NCBI RefSeq assembly: GCF_042680805.1
Contig: NZ_JBHUEM010000005.1
Location: 1-64,000 of the forward strand
Length of the DNA stretch: 64,000 nt
Origin: Bacillus_CJ salitolerans
GTDB taxonomy: Bacteria > Bacillota > Bacilli > Bacillales > SA4
Direction of reading: 5' to 3'
Position numbers and translations under genes: made by a program. The notes beneath the pieces were generated by a model. The model did not search any database. It was not told where the DNA came from and was given only the letters and a program-made list of their open reading frames with translations. Position 1 is the stretch's first letter. Each line of letters starts with the position of its first letter. Of this stretch, positions 50,080 to 58,010 are shown piece after piece.

Positions 50080-50250
50080 AAAAAAGAATTCCCCGTAAGG
50101 CATACGAATTCTAAAATAATAGAATACATAACCTCGTGGGGAATTCCCATTTTCTGATTTTATAATATTGTCCATAGACACACGTTTACTAGTTACCCGC
50201 AGACCCATGTGGTCGCAAAGAAAATAAAAAAATAGTACATACTTATTATA
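50080..50250 (-). ncRNA. conserved leader RNA, copy D, with promoter and terminator
   Basis: -10 TATAAT at 50245-50250, with TTGCAA 16 bases upstream. The RNA shows TTTTCTTTGCGACC, a short stem GACC/GGTC, the joiner TGCGGGTAACTAG, AAACG, the hairpin GTC-TATG-GAC (about 50170-50180), and a terminator in which GAATTCCCC (50138-50146) pairs with GGGGAATTC (50086-50094) before T6. Order and words follow copies A-C. Here the terminator arm is separate from the hairpin, so the switch logic may differ. It precedes the Spo0E-like gene. Confidence 0.6.
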
Positions 50251-50297
50251 CAAAATTTTTCCAGAATTGCAAATATAGATAAATTTTTCTATATGCT

Positions 50298-50699
50298 CTA
50301 ATGATTAGTAGTATGCAGAGGGTAACGAACATTAAGAACTAAACATTTAGATAAGTCACTGTAATAGTAGTCAAGTTCTACTTGACTTCCTTTAAACATT
50401 TTTTTTAACAGTTCTAAATCCTCGTCTGATAAATAATCGCTAAAAAATGGACGTCTACATCCATGTCTTAACACTCCATAATAGTTGTTGATTTTCATTT
50501 CATAACTTTTATTCGGGTTTTGCTTAGCTAAATTTTTATAGTTTTCTAACTGGTTCAGTGCTCTATTTAAGTATTTAACTTTAGTATCTTTATCTAGCTG
50601 CTGTTTTACATCTTTTCTAAAAATTTTAATGTAAAAAGTGAAAAGTAAAGACGTAACACAATATGCCAATAATAATATTCCTATTATTTTCAATAACAT
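50298..50699 (-). CDS. single-TM membrane protein
   Basis: A 133-aa protein with one hydrophobic segment (about residues 3-23) and a helical, charged cytoplasmic or extracellular part ending in a beta motif (GSQVELDYYYSDLSKCLVLNVRYP). AAAGGTGG sits close before the ATG at 50699. It is isolated on the minus strand. No family recognised. Confidence 0.5.
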   Translation of the reverse strand: MLLKIIGILLLAYCVTSLLFTFYIKIFRKDVKQQLDKDTKVKYLNRALNQLENYKNLAKQNPNKSYEMKINNYYGVLRHGCRRPFFSDYLSDEDLELLKKMFKGSQVELDYYYSDLSKCLVLNVRYPLHTTNH

Positions 50700-51288
50700 A
50701 AAAAACACCACCTTTTGTAATATACCAGAGTTAAATAATTATATTTTTCAATTCTGATTGTCAACTGAGTGCTCCTTGAGTAAAGAATAGACTCCTACTA
50801 AAAATACAGCAATAAACATAATACTTATGACGATGCCTATCTATAGGCTATTCATTACGGAATAGCCTATTAACATACATATGAAGATCAAAAATAATAC
50901 TGAAAAGAGTGGGTACGATTAAATGAAGAGTAGTAACTTAAAGCAAAGGGTATAGTAGTTCTCAACTGATCTACTTTGTCAAAAGAAGTTTGTTTTTTTA
51001 AAAACTTAGTTATGAATAAACCTAGACAAGCATAAAAGTATAATATTCTTAACTAGGAGGTAAGTATTGTAAAATTTTCCCAATGGGTAAGCTTGAAGAA
51101 TTTCAACCTCTAATCAAAGAGAACATTGAAATTGGAATTTACATCGATCTACCGATAGTAAGTAATTAGTTTTTGGAATACAATATCTTAGTTTTACTTT
51201 AAATAAATACATAGGAACGTCTCTTGAGATATGAGCTTTCCATTAAATTATACTCTATTAAGTAATCTTTACTATCAGTATATTTTAT
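50700..51288. other. intergenic region with inverted repeat and ORF remnant
   Basis: An 11-bp perfect inverted repeat ATAGGCTATTC/GAATAGCCTAT lies at 50843-50870. A plus-strand AGGAGG (51055-51060) precedes a short ATG frame of 28 codons (51084-51170, MGKLEEFQPLIKENIEIGIY...), which may be a gene relic. No intact gene is supported. Confidence 0.4.
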
Positions 51289-52149
51289 CTAGTTATTTTT
51301 AATTATTTCTTCCTCATAAGTGGTCTTTAGCATTTTCATTTTTAGATTTGAAAGATCTAATACGTTAATTACATCTTCATCATACTTTATTACCCCCCTA
51401 TTTATAATTCGTGAATACGCATCGTTAGGGTCATGTAATAATAGAGAGTACGATCCTTCTAAACTTTTAAATGTACTATTCTGATTTTCTACTTCTCTTA
51501 CAATAATATCGTTACCATTCAGACTTTTGTAATCATTAATTTTGAGATTTTGTGTATTCCTTAATTGTACTATACTTCCAAGCGGATCACTAAACATCTC
51601 AATATCTGAAAAAGTATACATAAAGTTTAAACTCGAATTCAATACGTCACTAGATTTAACATTATCTGGTGTTACAAAAATATCAATTCTTCTGTCAGTA
51701 TTTGTGTTTAAATCAAAAAAATGATATTTTAGTTGGCTGTTATCTGAAGGATAGTTACTCTCTTCTAATGTAGACAGATTAATATTACCTGGAATAAATA
51801 TACTACAAATTGGTAGTCCAAATGGTTCTTTTATATTTACACTTCCGGTATGTCCAACCTTAGCAAGATAATTTTTGTTTTTACCCGTTTGGTTCTTAGC
51901 ATGAATTATAGGTGTATTTACGTTATTATTTTTAATTTTATAATAGCCATGCCAACTAATTGCGTTTATTTGATCATTTGGCAACTTATAATGCTCATAA
52001 AAATTCCCAAAAACAACATTATCAAAAAATCCATTTTTAAATCCATTAATCATAATATCAGCTTGTCCCTGTTTACTATTCCTAGCTTTTTTAATTGTAA
52101 AATTTAAGATAGTTATATTATTCTTCCTTATTATTAATTTATCTGTCAT
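51289..52149 (-). CDS. hypothetical protein in a possible defence module
   Basis: A 286-aa protein. It starts at the ATG after GAGGTG (52149) rather than at a GTG 6 bases upstream. Beta-rich with repeated Asn and Lys; a WHGYYK motif and VGHTGSV strand are notable. I do not recognise the family. It lies downstream of a short 63-codon ORF and of a HEPN-domain gene on the same strand, a context that suggests a toxin/defence cassette, but this is inference. Confidence 0.5.
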   Translation of the reverse strand: MTDKLIIRKNNITILNFTIKKARNSKQGQADIMINGFKNGFFDNVVFGNFYEHYKLPNDQINAISWHGYYKIKNNNVNTPIIHAKNQTGKNKNYLAKVGHTGSVNIKEPFGLPICSIFIPGNINLSTLEESNYPSDNSQLKYHFFDLNTNTDRRIDIFVTPDNVKSSDVLNSSLNFMYTFSDIEMFSDPLGSIVQLRNTQNLKINDYKSLNGNDIIVREVENQNSTFKSLEGSYSLLLHDPNDAYSRIINRGVIKYDEDVINVLDLSNLKMKMLKTTYEEEIIKNN

Positions 52150-52194
52150 TTCCACACCTCTTAATTTGATTATTAGTTGTTAATCAGTACAAAG

Positions 52195-52386
52195 CTAAAT
52201 TACTTTTATAACATCATCAATTGAATAAGTTTGTTCCTTTAGTCCAGTATTAAGGAACTTTTTCCAATGGTTATCATCCCTAACAATTAATTTTAGCCTT
52301 TCGAAAGAAACAGGATCAAACTCAGCATAGTTTAACCATTTGTGTCCATTTTCATTTAAGGAAAAACATTGGATAATCCCTCCCAC
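52195..52386 (-). CDS. 63-aa ORF, possible gene fragment
   Basis: A GTG-initiated frame of 63 codons without a convincing ribosome binding site. The product starts in the middle of a plausible beta segment (GGIIQCFSLNENGHKW), so it may be the remnant of a longer protein truncated at its N-terminus. It lies between the 286-aa gene and the HEPN gene on the same strand. Confidence 0.35.
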   Translation of the reverse strand: MGGIIQCFSLNENGHKWLNYAEFDPVSFERLKLIVRDDNHWKKFLNTGLKEQTYSIDDVIKVI

Positions 52387-52448
52387 AGATTTATCACTAT
52401 CAGGTGTAGGTTAAACCTTTCCTCAAAAATTGCATTAAATACACTATC

Positions 52449-53531
52449 TTAAGATAAATCAGCCCCACCTACAATTTTATTAATTTCTTCAATTAATTCT
52501 TTTGTAGAATCAAATGCAAGGCTAGCATCATTGTCAGTTACATTTTGGTATGCATTATGTACGATTTTATTTCTTAATTCATATGCATTAACATGCCAAT
52601 CATTGTATGTCTTACTTCCTTTAATATTCTTTTTAAATATGTCATAAAAAAAACGAAACAAGTCATCCTTTATACTACCTTCATAAATTGCAGTAAGATA
52701 AAACTTGGGCTTTCCATTTTTCCCTCTCCCAGCTAGTTCAGTTATAGATCTTCTATTACATTCATAGATTAGTAAGTTCTTCAAAAAAATCTCTAAGGCG
52801 GTTCCTATTTGAATAATTGAAATATCATACCGGCCATAAATCTGACCGTTTTCTTTAGCATCTAACAACAACATTTCATGCATTGAAATTTCTTGACCAC
52901 TTTTTAGTAGTGCGTTAAATGTGTCTAATTGGTCTCGCTCGGGGACCCTTTTCTCAAATACTTTTGGAATACCCGACAATTCAAAATCATATTTAAATAT
53001 TTTAAAGTCTCCTTCAATACCATCATTAGAAATAACGCAGTTATCAGAAGTTTGAATCTCTATTACTGGACAATTCGAAATATTAATCTTAGGAACATCA
53101 TTCTCATTTAATACTCGACGATAATTATTAATAAAATATTTGATAGTATCAAAAAAGTAAGATTTTAACTCCGTAATAACTCCCTCATCCAAAGAATACT
53201 CATTTCCTTTTAACAATGAAAACACACATATTTGTGTGTAATGGGTGGGCTCTATTACTCCACCACTATAAATTCCCTTTTCATTGTCAAAACGTATAAA
53301 TCTAGCATCTTGCATAACACCTTGGTTATTATCAACACTAAATTTATATATATGACTATCCTTTTTATTTAACCAATTATAATTATCCCTATTGTAGGAT
53401 TGTAATAAATTCCCCTTAATTACTTCGGTATTAATAAAAACTGATCGGTTTCTATAATTAAAATGAAAACCCTCGCTTGGTAGTGAGAGGTATATTTCAA
53501 AGACGTACTTAAACATTATAACTTTTTGCAA
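52449..53531 (-). CDS. HEPN-domain protein (candidate defence RNase)
   Basis: A 360-aa protein. The C-terminal third contains a HEPN-like four-helix pattern with IQIGTALEIFLKNLLIYECN and, near the end, RNKIVHNAY, which fits the HEPN RNase active-site motif Rx4H. The N-terminal two thirds are beta-rich and of unknown type. HEPN proteins with large unique N-terminal regions are frequent abortive-infection effectors. TTG start with AGGAGG 7 bases upstream. No antitoxin-like nucleotidyltransferase is adjacent. Confidence 0.55.
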   Translation of the reverse strand: MQKVIMFKYVFEIYLSLPSEGFHFNYRNRSVFINTEVIKGNLLQSYNRDNYNWLNKKDSHIYKFSVDNNQGVMQDARFIRFDNEKGIYSGGVIEPTHYTQICVFSLLKGNEYSLDEGVITELKSYFFDTIKYFINNYRRVLNENDVPKINISNCPVIEIQTSDNCVISNDGIEGDFKIFKYDFELSGIPKVFEKRVPERDQLDTFNALLKSGQEISMHEMLLLDAKENGQIYGRYDISIIQIGTALEIFLKNLLIYECNRRSITELAGRGKNGKPKFYLTAIYEGSIKDDLFRFFYDIFKKNIKGSKTYNDWHVNAYELRNKIVHNAYQNVTDNDASLAFDSTKELIEEINKIVGGADLS

Positions 53532-53716
53532 TTATTCTCCTCCTTATATTGAAATCTCCTATTGGGAATTTTTTCACTTGCTAAACTAAAACCCAAGAGA
53601 AATGGTAATTAAATTCAAGAAATCTATTTATCATATTGAGTATAGTTATATAGTCAGCCTGTATCCTTTTAAAGGATAGCATTGACCTTATTGACAAGTT
53701 CTTTAAAAAATAAGTA

Positions 53717-54046
53717 TTAAGTAAAAAATGGATAACTAACACTTGCCTTTTTCATCCATTTGACTATCTTCTCTTCCACCATTAAGCCATTCCATATTTC
53801 CATTCTTGTTTGTGTAGCATATTCAATTGCCTTTGATGTATAGCTAGTAGTTGTAATAAATAAAGTAGCTGGACATTTATAAAACCTTTTACCCGCTTCA
53901 AGCTTTAATAACGGTCCGTTGCCAACGGATTCAGAAGAATAGTTTTTACATTGTACTGCAATTCTTAATCCATCTTTGGGATCAGTTATGACTAGATCTA
54001 ATGAAAGATTGTGACTTTCTGTATATAGTTTCTTCGTGATGCGCAT
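53717..54046 (-). pseudogene. C-terminal fragment of an Mrr-like endonuclease
   Basis: 109 codons homologous to the C-terminal half of the Mrr-like protein at 45074: LDLVITDPKDGLRIAVQCKNYSSE with D and Q-x-K, LEAGKRFYKCPATLFITTTSYT and MEIWNGLMVEEKIVKW. The N-terminal helix with FERLC and the membrane anchor are absent, so it is probably non-functional alone. Its ATG overlaps the stop of the gene at 54046 (TAATG), indicating that a rearrangement placed the fragment in frame for coupled translation. Confidence 0.65.
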
Positions 54047-54318
54047 TAAAACAAATCAGTTCGCCAATTCGAAAACCAAGATTCAGCTCGATATTGTGCT
54101 TCTTTAAGTGATTGGCATTTCTTAAATACAGCAACTTTAACTGGTCTAGGAAGGTTATCTTTAACTCCGTCAATTTTCCGCGTCCTTATAGCCATGTGTA
54201 AACGCCATTCGTTAGGGTTAGACTCTGGATTAGATAATATAAGCCGTAGAGAGTAACCGACATCTGCAACGGTTCCTGGCTTAAAACGTGAATCGGACAT
54301 GTACCAAGGAATGCTCAT
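54046..54318 (-). CDS. hypothetical protein
   Basis: A 90-aa protein with a beta-rich first half (ADVGYSLRLIL, EWRLHMAIRTRKI) and a C-terminal helix (SLKEAQYRAESWFSNWRTD). It does not match a family I know; the pattern resembles small phage DNA-binding barrels. AGGAGG precedes the ATG. Its stop overlaps the start of the Mrr fragment. Confidence 0.5.
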   Translation of the reverse strand: MSIPWYMSDSRFKPGTVADVGYSLRLILSNPESNPNEWRLHMAIRTRKIDGVKDNLPRPVKVAVFKKCQSLKEAQYRAESWFSNWRTDLF

Positions 54319-54378
54319 TCTCTTTTTCCTCCTTACTGCACTTTCTGTGTCAGATCCGCAACGTATTACGTAGTAAAT

Positions 54379-54564
54379 TTATTTACTTTTAACCTCTCCT
54401 ACTCCAACTTGTCCAATGTAGTCACATGTACGACAAATATAAAAAGAAGGCATACTGTACATGTTGAACTCATGGGCGAGTAGACTAACTGTATCGTGTC
54501 CATCAGGACAACGAGTACCCTCTGCTTTTTGTACTACATAGTCGGATTTATCTTGTATTGGCAT
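54379..54564 (-). CDS. small zinc-ribbon protein
   Basis: A 61-aa protein with RCPDGHDT and CRTCDY metal-like pairs, a rubredoxin/zinc-ribbon layout. AAGGGG lies at a suitable distance from the ATG. Probably a small DNA- or RNA-binding protein; unknown role. Confidence 0.5.
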   Translation of the reverse strand: MPIQDKSDYVVQKAEGTRCPDGHDTVSLLAHEFNMYSMPSFYICRTCDYIGQVGVGEVKSK

Positions 54565-54640
54565 TTTACTACCCCTTTACATTAGATTTATTGAGTATAA
54601 TGTGTCGAATGTTCACTTTTTAAATATTTAACTTCTAAAA

Positions 54641-54859
54641 CTATAGCTCTAATTTTTTTGAAGGAATTATTGTAGATACTGCGTGTTTATAGAACATCTG
54701 CTGCTTTCCGTTGACACTTAAAATAATTACGAAATTATCAAAAGCTATTACTTGACCTGGTGTTTGGAATCCATTTTTAGTGATGATGGTTACATTAATT
54801 TTTGATTTTCTTGCCTCATTTAATAGTACATCTTGAACATTAACAGTAGTTCTTGCCAT
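54641..54859 (-). CDS. hfq: Hfq-like RNA chaperone
   Basis: A 72-aa Sm-fold protein. Sm1 (VTIITKNGFQTPGQVIAFDN, about residues 23-42) and Sm2 (QMFYKHAVSTIIP, YKH followed by AVSTI) match Hfq well. Hfq hexamers bind A-rich and U-rich RNA and aid sRNA pairing. Its ATG directly follows the TAA of the double-HTH regulator gene with GGGGAG in that gene's end, so both are cotranslated. The N-terminus is more basic than is usual for Bacillus Hfq. As an extrachromosomal copy it could act on the structured RNAs found on this element, which is inference. Confidence 0.8.
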   Translation of the reverse strand: MARTTVNVQDVLLNEARKSKINVTIITKNGFQTPGQVIAFDNFVIILSVNGKQQMFYKHAVSTIIPSKKLEL

Positions 54860-55858
54860 TTACTCCCCATCTTTCTCTCTGAATTCTTCTAAGACTGAGA
54901 TCACAAATTCTTCCATTGATGTGTTGTTTCTTTCTGCATTTCTACGAACCCATTCTTTAAGTTCCTCTTGAACGTATAGTTGTATGTTTTCAAAGGCGGT
55001 ATCGATCAAAATCCCTTGTTCGTTTGGTATAAGCTTTCCTTCTTTTATATCACCCTTTAACAAGCTGACAATATCCTCAAAAAACGGTGTCGTGTCTTTA
55101 GGAAGGAGAAATGTTTTTACCTCAATGTCAATATAGTTTGATGTTACATTGAGTCGAATGTTTTTAGGACCTGCATGTAGATAAAACAACTCAATAGCTT
55201 GGTATACGAGTGCCTTTATATCAAATGGTCGTACAAAGCGGAACTTTGCATGTCCTTTTTTGGTTATATAATTCTTCTCAAAATCAATAGGGAAAACACG
55301 ATAGAATCCTGAATTTTCTATGTCCTTCACAGATATTTCAATGACTTCGCCATTCTGATTAACTAGAGTATCCTCATCCATAATTCGGACTATATCTCCT
55401 GACGTATCATGAATAAAGGACTGAAATAAACAAATCCTCTCGCCTAAAATAAAATTTCGCTTTGATTTCTCTTTTCGTCTTGTCATGAAATAGTCAGATT
55501 TCATGAAGGAAGATAACTCTTTCTCTGAAATTATATTCACTTCTTTGCCACGAATCTTCTTTTTATCAGCATTTAATAGCCCTTGTTCCAGGTAAAAGTG
55601 AACAGTAGCGGGAGTCACACCTAACTTTTCGGCAGCTTTCGTAGTAGTAAAACCGTCTACATTAGGTTGTCTTTTTTTAGCTAATGCTTCTACATCTTCT
55701 AACTTAAAAAGCTTTGTTTGACGCATTTTCCATTTGTGATCAAATACTGGTGTAAGGACTCCATCTTGGATATATTTATACATGGTTGGCATTGAGACAC
55801 CTAATATTTTTGCAGCTTCTTTGGTTGTTACGGTTACATTTTCACTTTTCTCATTCAT
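54860..55858 (-). CDS. double MerR-type HTH regulator
   Basis: A 332-aa protein. Two successive MerR/excisionase-type winged helices start at about residues 10 (TTKEAAKILGVSMPTMYKYI) and 68 (TTTKAAEKLGVTPATVHFYL). A middle region of beta strands and a C-terminal helical segment (ERNNTSMEEFVISVLEE) resembling an Arc/RHH end follow. It is probably a transcriptional regulator or a DNA-organising factor. GGTGAG lies at the ribosome binding position. It forms an operon with the Hfq-like gene. Confidence 0.6.
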   Translation of the reverse strand: MNEKSENVTVTTKEAAKILGVSMPTMYKYIQDGVLTPVFDHKWKMRQTKLFKLEDVEALAKKRQPNVDGFTTTKAAEKLGVTPATVHFYLEQGLLNADKKKIRGKEVNIISEKELSSFMKSDYFMTRRKEKSKRNFILGERICLFQSFIHDTSGDIVRIMDEDTLVNQNGEVIEISVKDIENSGFYRVFPIDFEKNYITKKGHAKFRFVRPFDIKALVYQAIELFYLHAGPKNIRLNVTSNYIDIEVKTFLLPKDTTPFFEDIVSLLKGDIKEGKLIPNEQGILIDTAFENIQLYVQEELKEWVRRNAERNNTSMEEFVISVLEEFREKDGE

Positions 55859-55916
55859 TCTGACTCACCAAACCTATGATATTTATAGAAAATCTATATT
55901 TTTACTATAAACTATA

Positions 55917-56210
55917 CTAGGAAAGCAAGTCTAGAGCTCTATCAGGATGAAGGCGATAATCAACTTGGATTTCGTTTAATTCTTCCTGTGCCTGTGCTAT
56001 TAATCCTTTTGCTTGTTTAGAATCACATGTATATAATAAACCCTCGATTTCATATCCACTTTCTGTTTCTTGGTAGTAGAAAAATCGATCATCGACTCCC
56101 CATCCTACCATTGGCAATAATATTTGGTACATCCCTTTTTCGAGCCTCTTTTGATAGTATTGATGAAATGTTTCTAAAGACTTTGATTCAACAGTAATAG
56201 TTCCTTTCAT
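55917..56210 (-). CDS. hypothetical protein
   Basis: A 97-aa acidic protein with alternating helices and strands (FHQYYQKRLEKGMYQILLPMVGWGVDDRFFYYQ). No family recognised. The ribosome binding site GAGGAACG is 4-6 bases from the ATG. It lies upstream of the regulator-Hfq pair on the same strand. Confidence 0.5.
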   Translation of the reverse strand: MKGTITVESKSLETFHQYYQKRLEKGMYQILLPMVGWGVDDRFFYYQETESGYEIEGLLYTCDSKQAKGLIAQAQEELNEIQVDYRLHPDRALDLLS

Positions 56211-56297
56211 TAGCGTTCCTCCTTAGTAAATTTCTTGCAAATACAGTTTTCTAATTTTCTATCTAGTAATCAATCATCAATCAATCATATATCTTTT

Positions 56298-56504
56298 TTA
56301 TTTGTTTTCTATAATATTGGTTCTCATATTGAGTTCATTTATTTTTGTGTGGATTATCTGTTTTTGCTTCAACAATAATTTAGTAATATCTTGGTTTAAT
56401 GGCCAGTATTTTTGAATATCATCATCAATTAAATACAAACATTCTTCCAGCTCATCGATATCAGTTGAGTCAAAACAGTATTTATAATAAACACCTGTCA
56501 ACAT
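56298..56504 (-). CDS. hypothetical small acidic protein
   Basis: A 68-aa acidic helical protein (IDELEECLYLIDDDIQKYW). The ATG at 56504 is preceded by AGGTG; a GTG two codons upstream is an alternative. The preceding gene's stop is 7 bases upstream, so the two are coupled. No family recognised. Confidence 0.45.
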   Translation of the reverse strand: MLTGVYYKYCFDSTDIDELEECLYLIDDDIQKYWPLNQDITKLLLKQKQIIHTKINELNMRTNIIENK

Positions 56505-56516
56505 GCTCACCTACAT

Positions 56517-56816
56517 TCAATTTTGATCTCTTAGCATCGTTGTATAGCAGTCGTCGCAATACCAAGCGGTAGATAAGAAATGCTTCATTTCCCATCTAGT
56601 CTTTCGCTTTTGACAGTATTCACATGTTTCAAGCTGCTTTAGGTCCTCGCTTACTAAATGCTCGATCCTTTGTTCCACCTTAGCTTTAAGTTCCCACCAT
56701 ATAAATGCATTGTGTTTGTCTTTTTGGACAAGATATATTTTATCAATCATGGCTGTTGCATTTCTCCATGACTGTTTCAGAACCTCAATATCTGTTTCAT
56801 GGAGATATTGCTCCAT
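56517..56816 (-). CDS. zinc-ribbon hypothetical protein
   Basis: A 99-aa protein with a helical N-terminus and two CxxC pairs (CEYC and CDDC) at its C-terminus, a zinc-ribbon layout. The start at 56816 is supported by GGGTGGTG; an upstream in-frame ATG 84 bases earlier overlaps the neighbour and has no ribosome binding site. Function unknown. Confidence 0.5.
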   Translation of the reverse strand: MEQYLHETDIEVLKQSWRNATAMIDKIYLVQKDKHNAFIWWELKAKVEQRIEHLVSEDLKQLETCEYCQKRKTRWEMKHFLSTAWYCDDCYTTMLRDQN

Positions 56817-56883
56817 TTTGATCACCACCCTATATATAATAGGAAGAAACTCGGATTTTTTTGAAGAAAGTAATCGTTTATAA

Positions 56884-57378
56884 TTACAAACTTTCCTCAT
56901 TTAGACGTTGTAACATATATTCATCGAGTGTAATTATTTCTTCTCCATTGAATACAATATTTTTCGTAAAGTTTATTACACACAAAAGTTCTCTTTTATC
57001 ATTATTTGTGTCATTGTTATATTCTCTAACAATCTCTGAAGCTTTTGAGTATGCATCCTTTATTTTTGTATTATTTGAAATTTGGACAAAATATATATCA
57101 TCTCGGAACTGTCCTACTTTACGAGTTCCTACTAATTCACCTATTTTTTCAATCCAGCTATCGAACCCATCAGAATTTTTAACTTCCATGTAGTAGCCTT
57201 GATATAGGGAATCGTTCAAATCATTAATAGTTTGTTGCATTTCTTTAATTTGTTGATAATATGGTGCTAACTCATCCTCTATTGGTTTCAAGGCATTTTC
57301 TATCTCCCTGATCTGACTTTTATAATTTTCAATCTTTGCATTTATATCTCTCTTATCCTCGAAATATCGATTTAACAT
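56884..57378 (-). CDS. coiled-coil hypothetical protein
   Basis: A 164-aa protein. Residues about 5-60 form a long coiled coil (KIENYKSQIREIENALKPIEDEL), followed by a small globular part. GGGGAG is 8-9 bases from the ATG. It lies 16 bases before the 78-aa gene on the same strand. No family recognised. Confidence 0.5.
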   Translation of the reverse strand: MLNRYFEDKRDINAKIENYKSQIREIENALKPIEDELAPYYQQIKEMQQTINDLNDSLYQGYYMEVKNSDGFDSWIEKIGELVGTRKVGQFRDDIYFVQISNNTKIKDAYSKASEIVREYNNDTNNDKRELLCVINFTKNIVFNGEEIITLDEYMLQRLNEESL

Positions 57379-57393
57379 AGTTGTTACTCCCCT

Positions 57394-57630
57394 TTATGAC
57401 ATGCCGTATCCACTTTCAACAAACTCTATCTTATCTCCCGAGTAAAAGCATGTAACGTTATGATGTTCTTCTTCATTCCGATAGGTATATCCCGTTAAGT
57501 CCGATAAATTGGAACGGCTCAGACCTTCATTCACTCTTAGTAGCTGATATCTTCGGTTCTTTAATAAGAACTCATCCCCTAATTCACCTGTGAAATCAGC
57601 AATCTCTTGTGTATCTGAAAAATTTAGCAT
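57394..57630 (-). CDS. hypothetical protein
   Basis: A 78-aa acidic protein with a YRLLRVNEGLSRSNL segment. AGGAGAT precedes the ATG. It is the upstream neighbour of the coiled-coil gene and lies after a perfect hairpin at 57671-57696 that could serve as an operator or terminator. No family recognised. Confidence 0.5.
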   Translation of the reverse strand: MLNFSDTQEIADFTGELGDEFLLKNRRYQLLRVNEGLSRSNLSDLTGYTYRNEEEHHNVTCFYSGDKIEFVESGYGMS

Positions 57631-57670
57631 AATTTTATCTCCTTTTTCCTATTTGATGGTGGATAAGGGA

Positions 57671-57696
57671 TAAGGTACCGAAAATCGGTACCTTAT
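57671..57696. repeat. perfect hairpin ATAAGGTACCGA
   Basis: ATAAGGTACCGA and TCGGTACCTTAT pair around a two-base loop at 57671-57696. There is no T-tract on either strand, so it is not a classical terminator; it may be an operator or a processing signal. Confidence 0.5.
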
Positions 57697-57712
57697 ACAT
57701 ATATCCCTCTGT

Positions 57713-57942
57713 TCACTGATTCATTTCTTCATAGGTAATAGATTCAGCAATAAATTTCCCATATTGGATTTTCGGTTCTTCAAAAACTTTAACTATTTTA
57801 ATGAAACCGAATTCTCCTCTAACCTTTTGTCCTTCTTTTACTTCTCCATAAGGGACAAATTCATCTTTTCTAATAAAACATTCTTCTTCATGTGTTGTTC
57901 CCATAAGATTCGTTTTTGTGTATATGTGTATTTTTCATCCAA
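57713..57942 (-). pseudogene. small gene with a one-base frameshift near its start
   Basis: The 63-codon frame from 57904 has no ribosome binding site, but a GGAGG 8 bases from a TTG at 57942 serves a frame that is one base off. Restoring one base near 57905 joins MDEKYTYTQKRI to MGTTHEEECFIRK and gives a 76-aa protein. Function unknown. Confidence 0.45.
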
Positions 57943-58010
57943 TTTATGTTCCTCCCTTTTTTGATTGTGAGGGATGGTTTCAAACCAGAACCTATACTCA
58001 CTTTATGTAA

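Noticed and set aside
50056..50253. N-terminal extension of the Spo0E-like frame upstream of 50055
   Set aside because: It runs through the leader RNA and its terminator, and the true start has GGGAGG at 50055.
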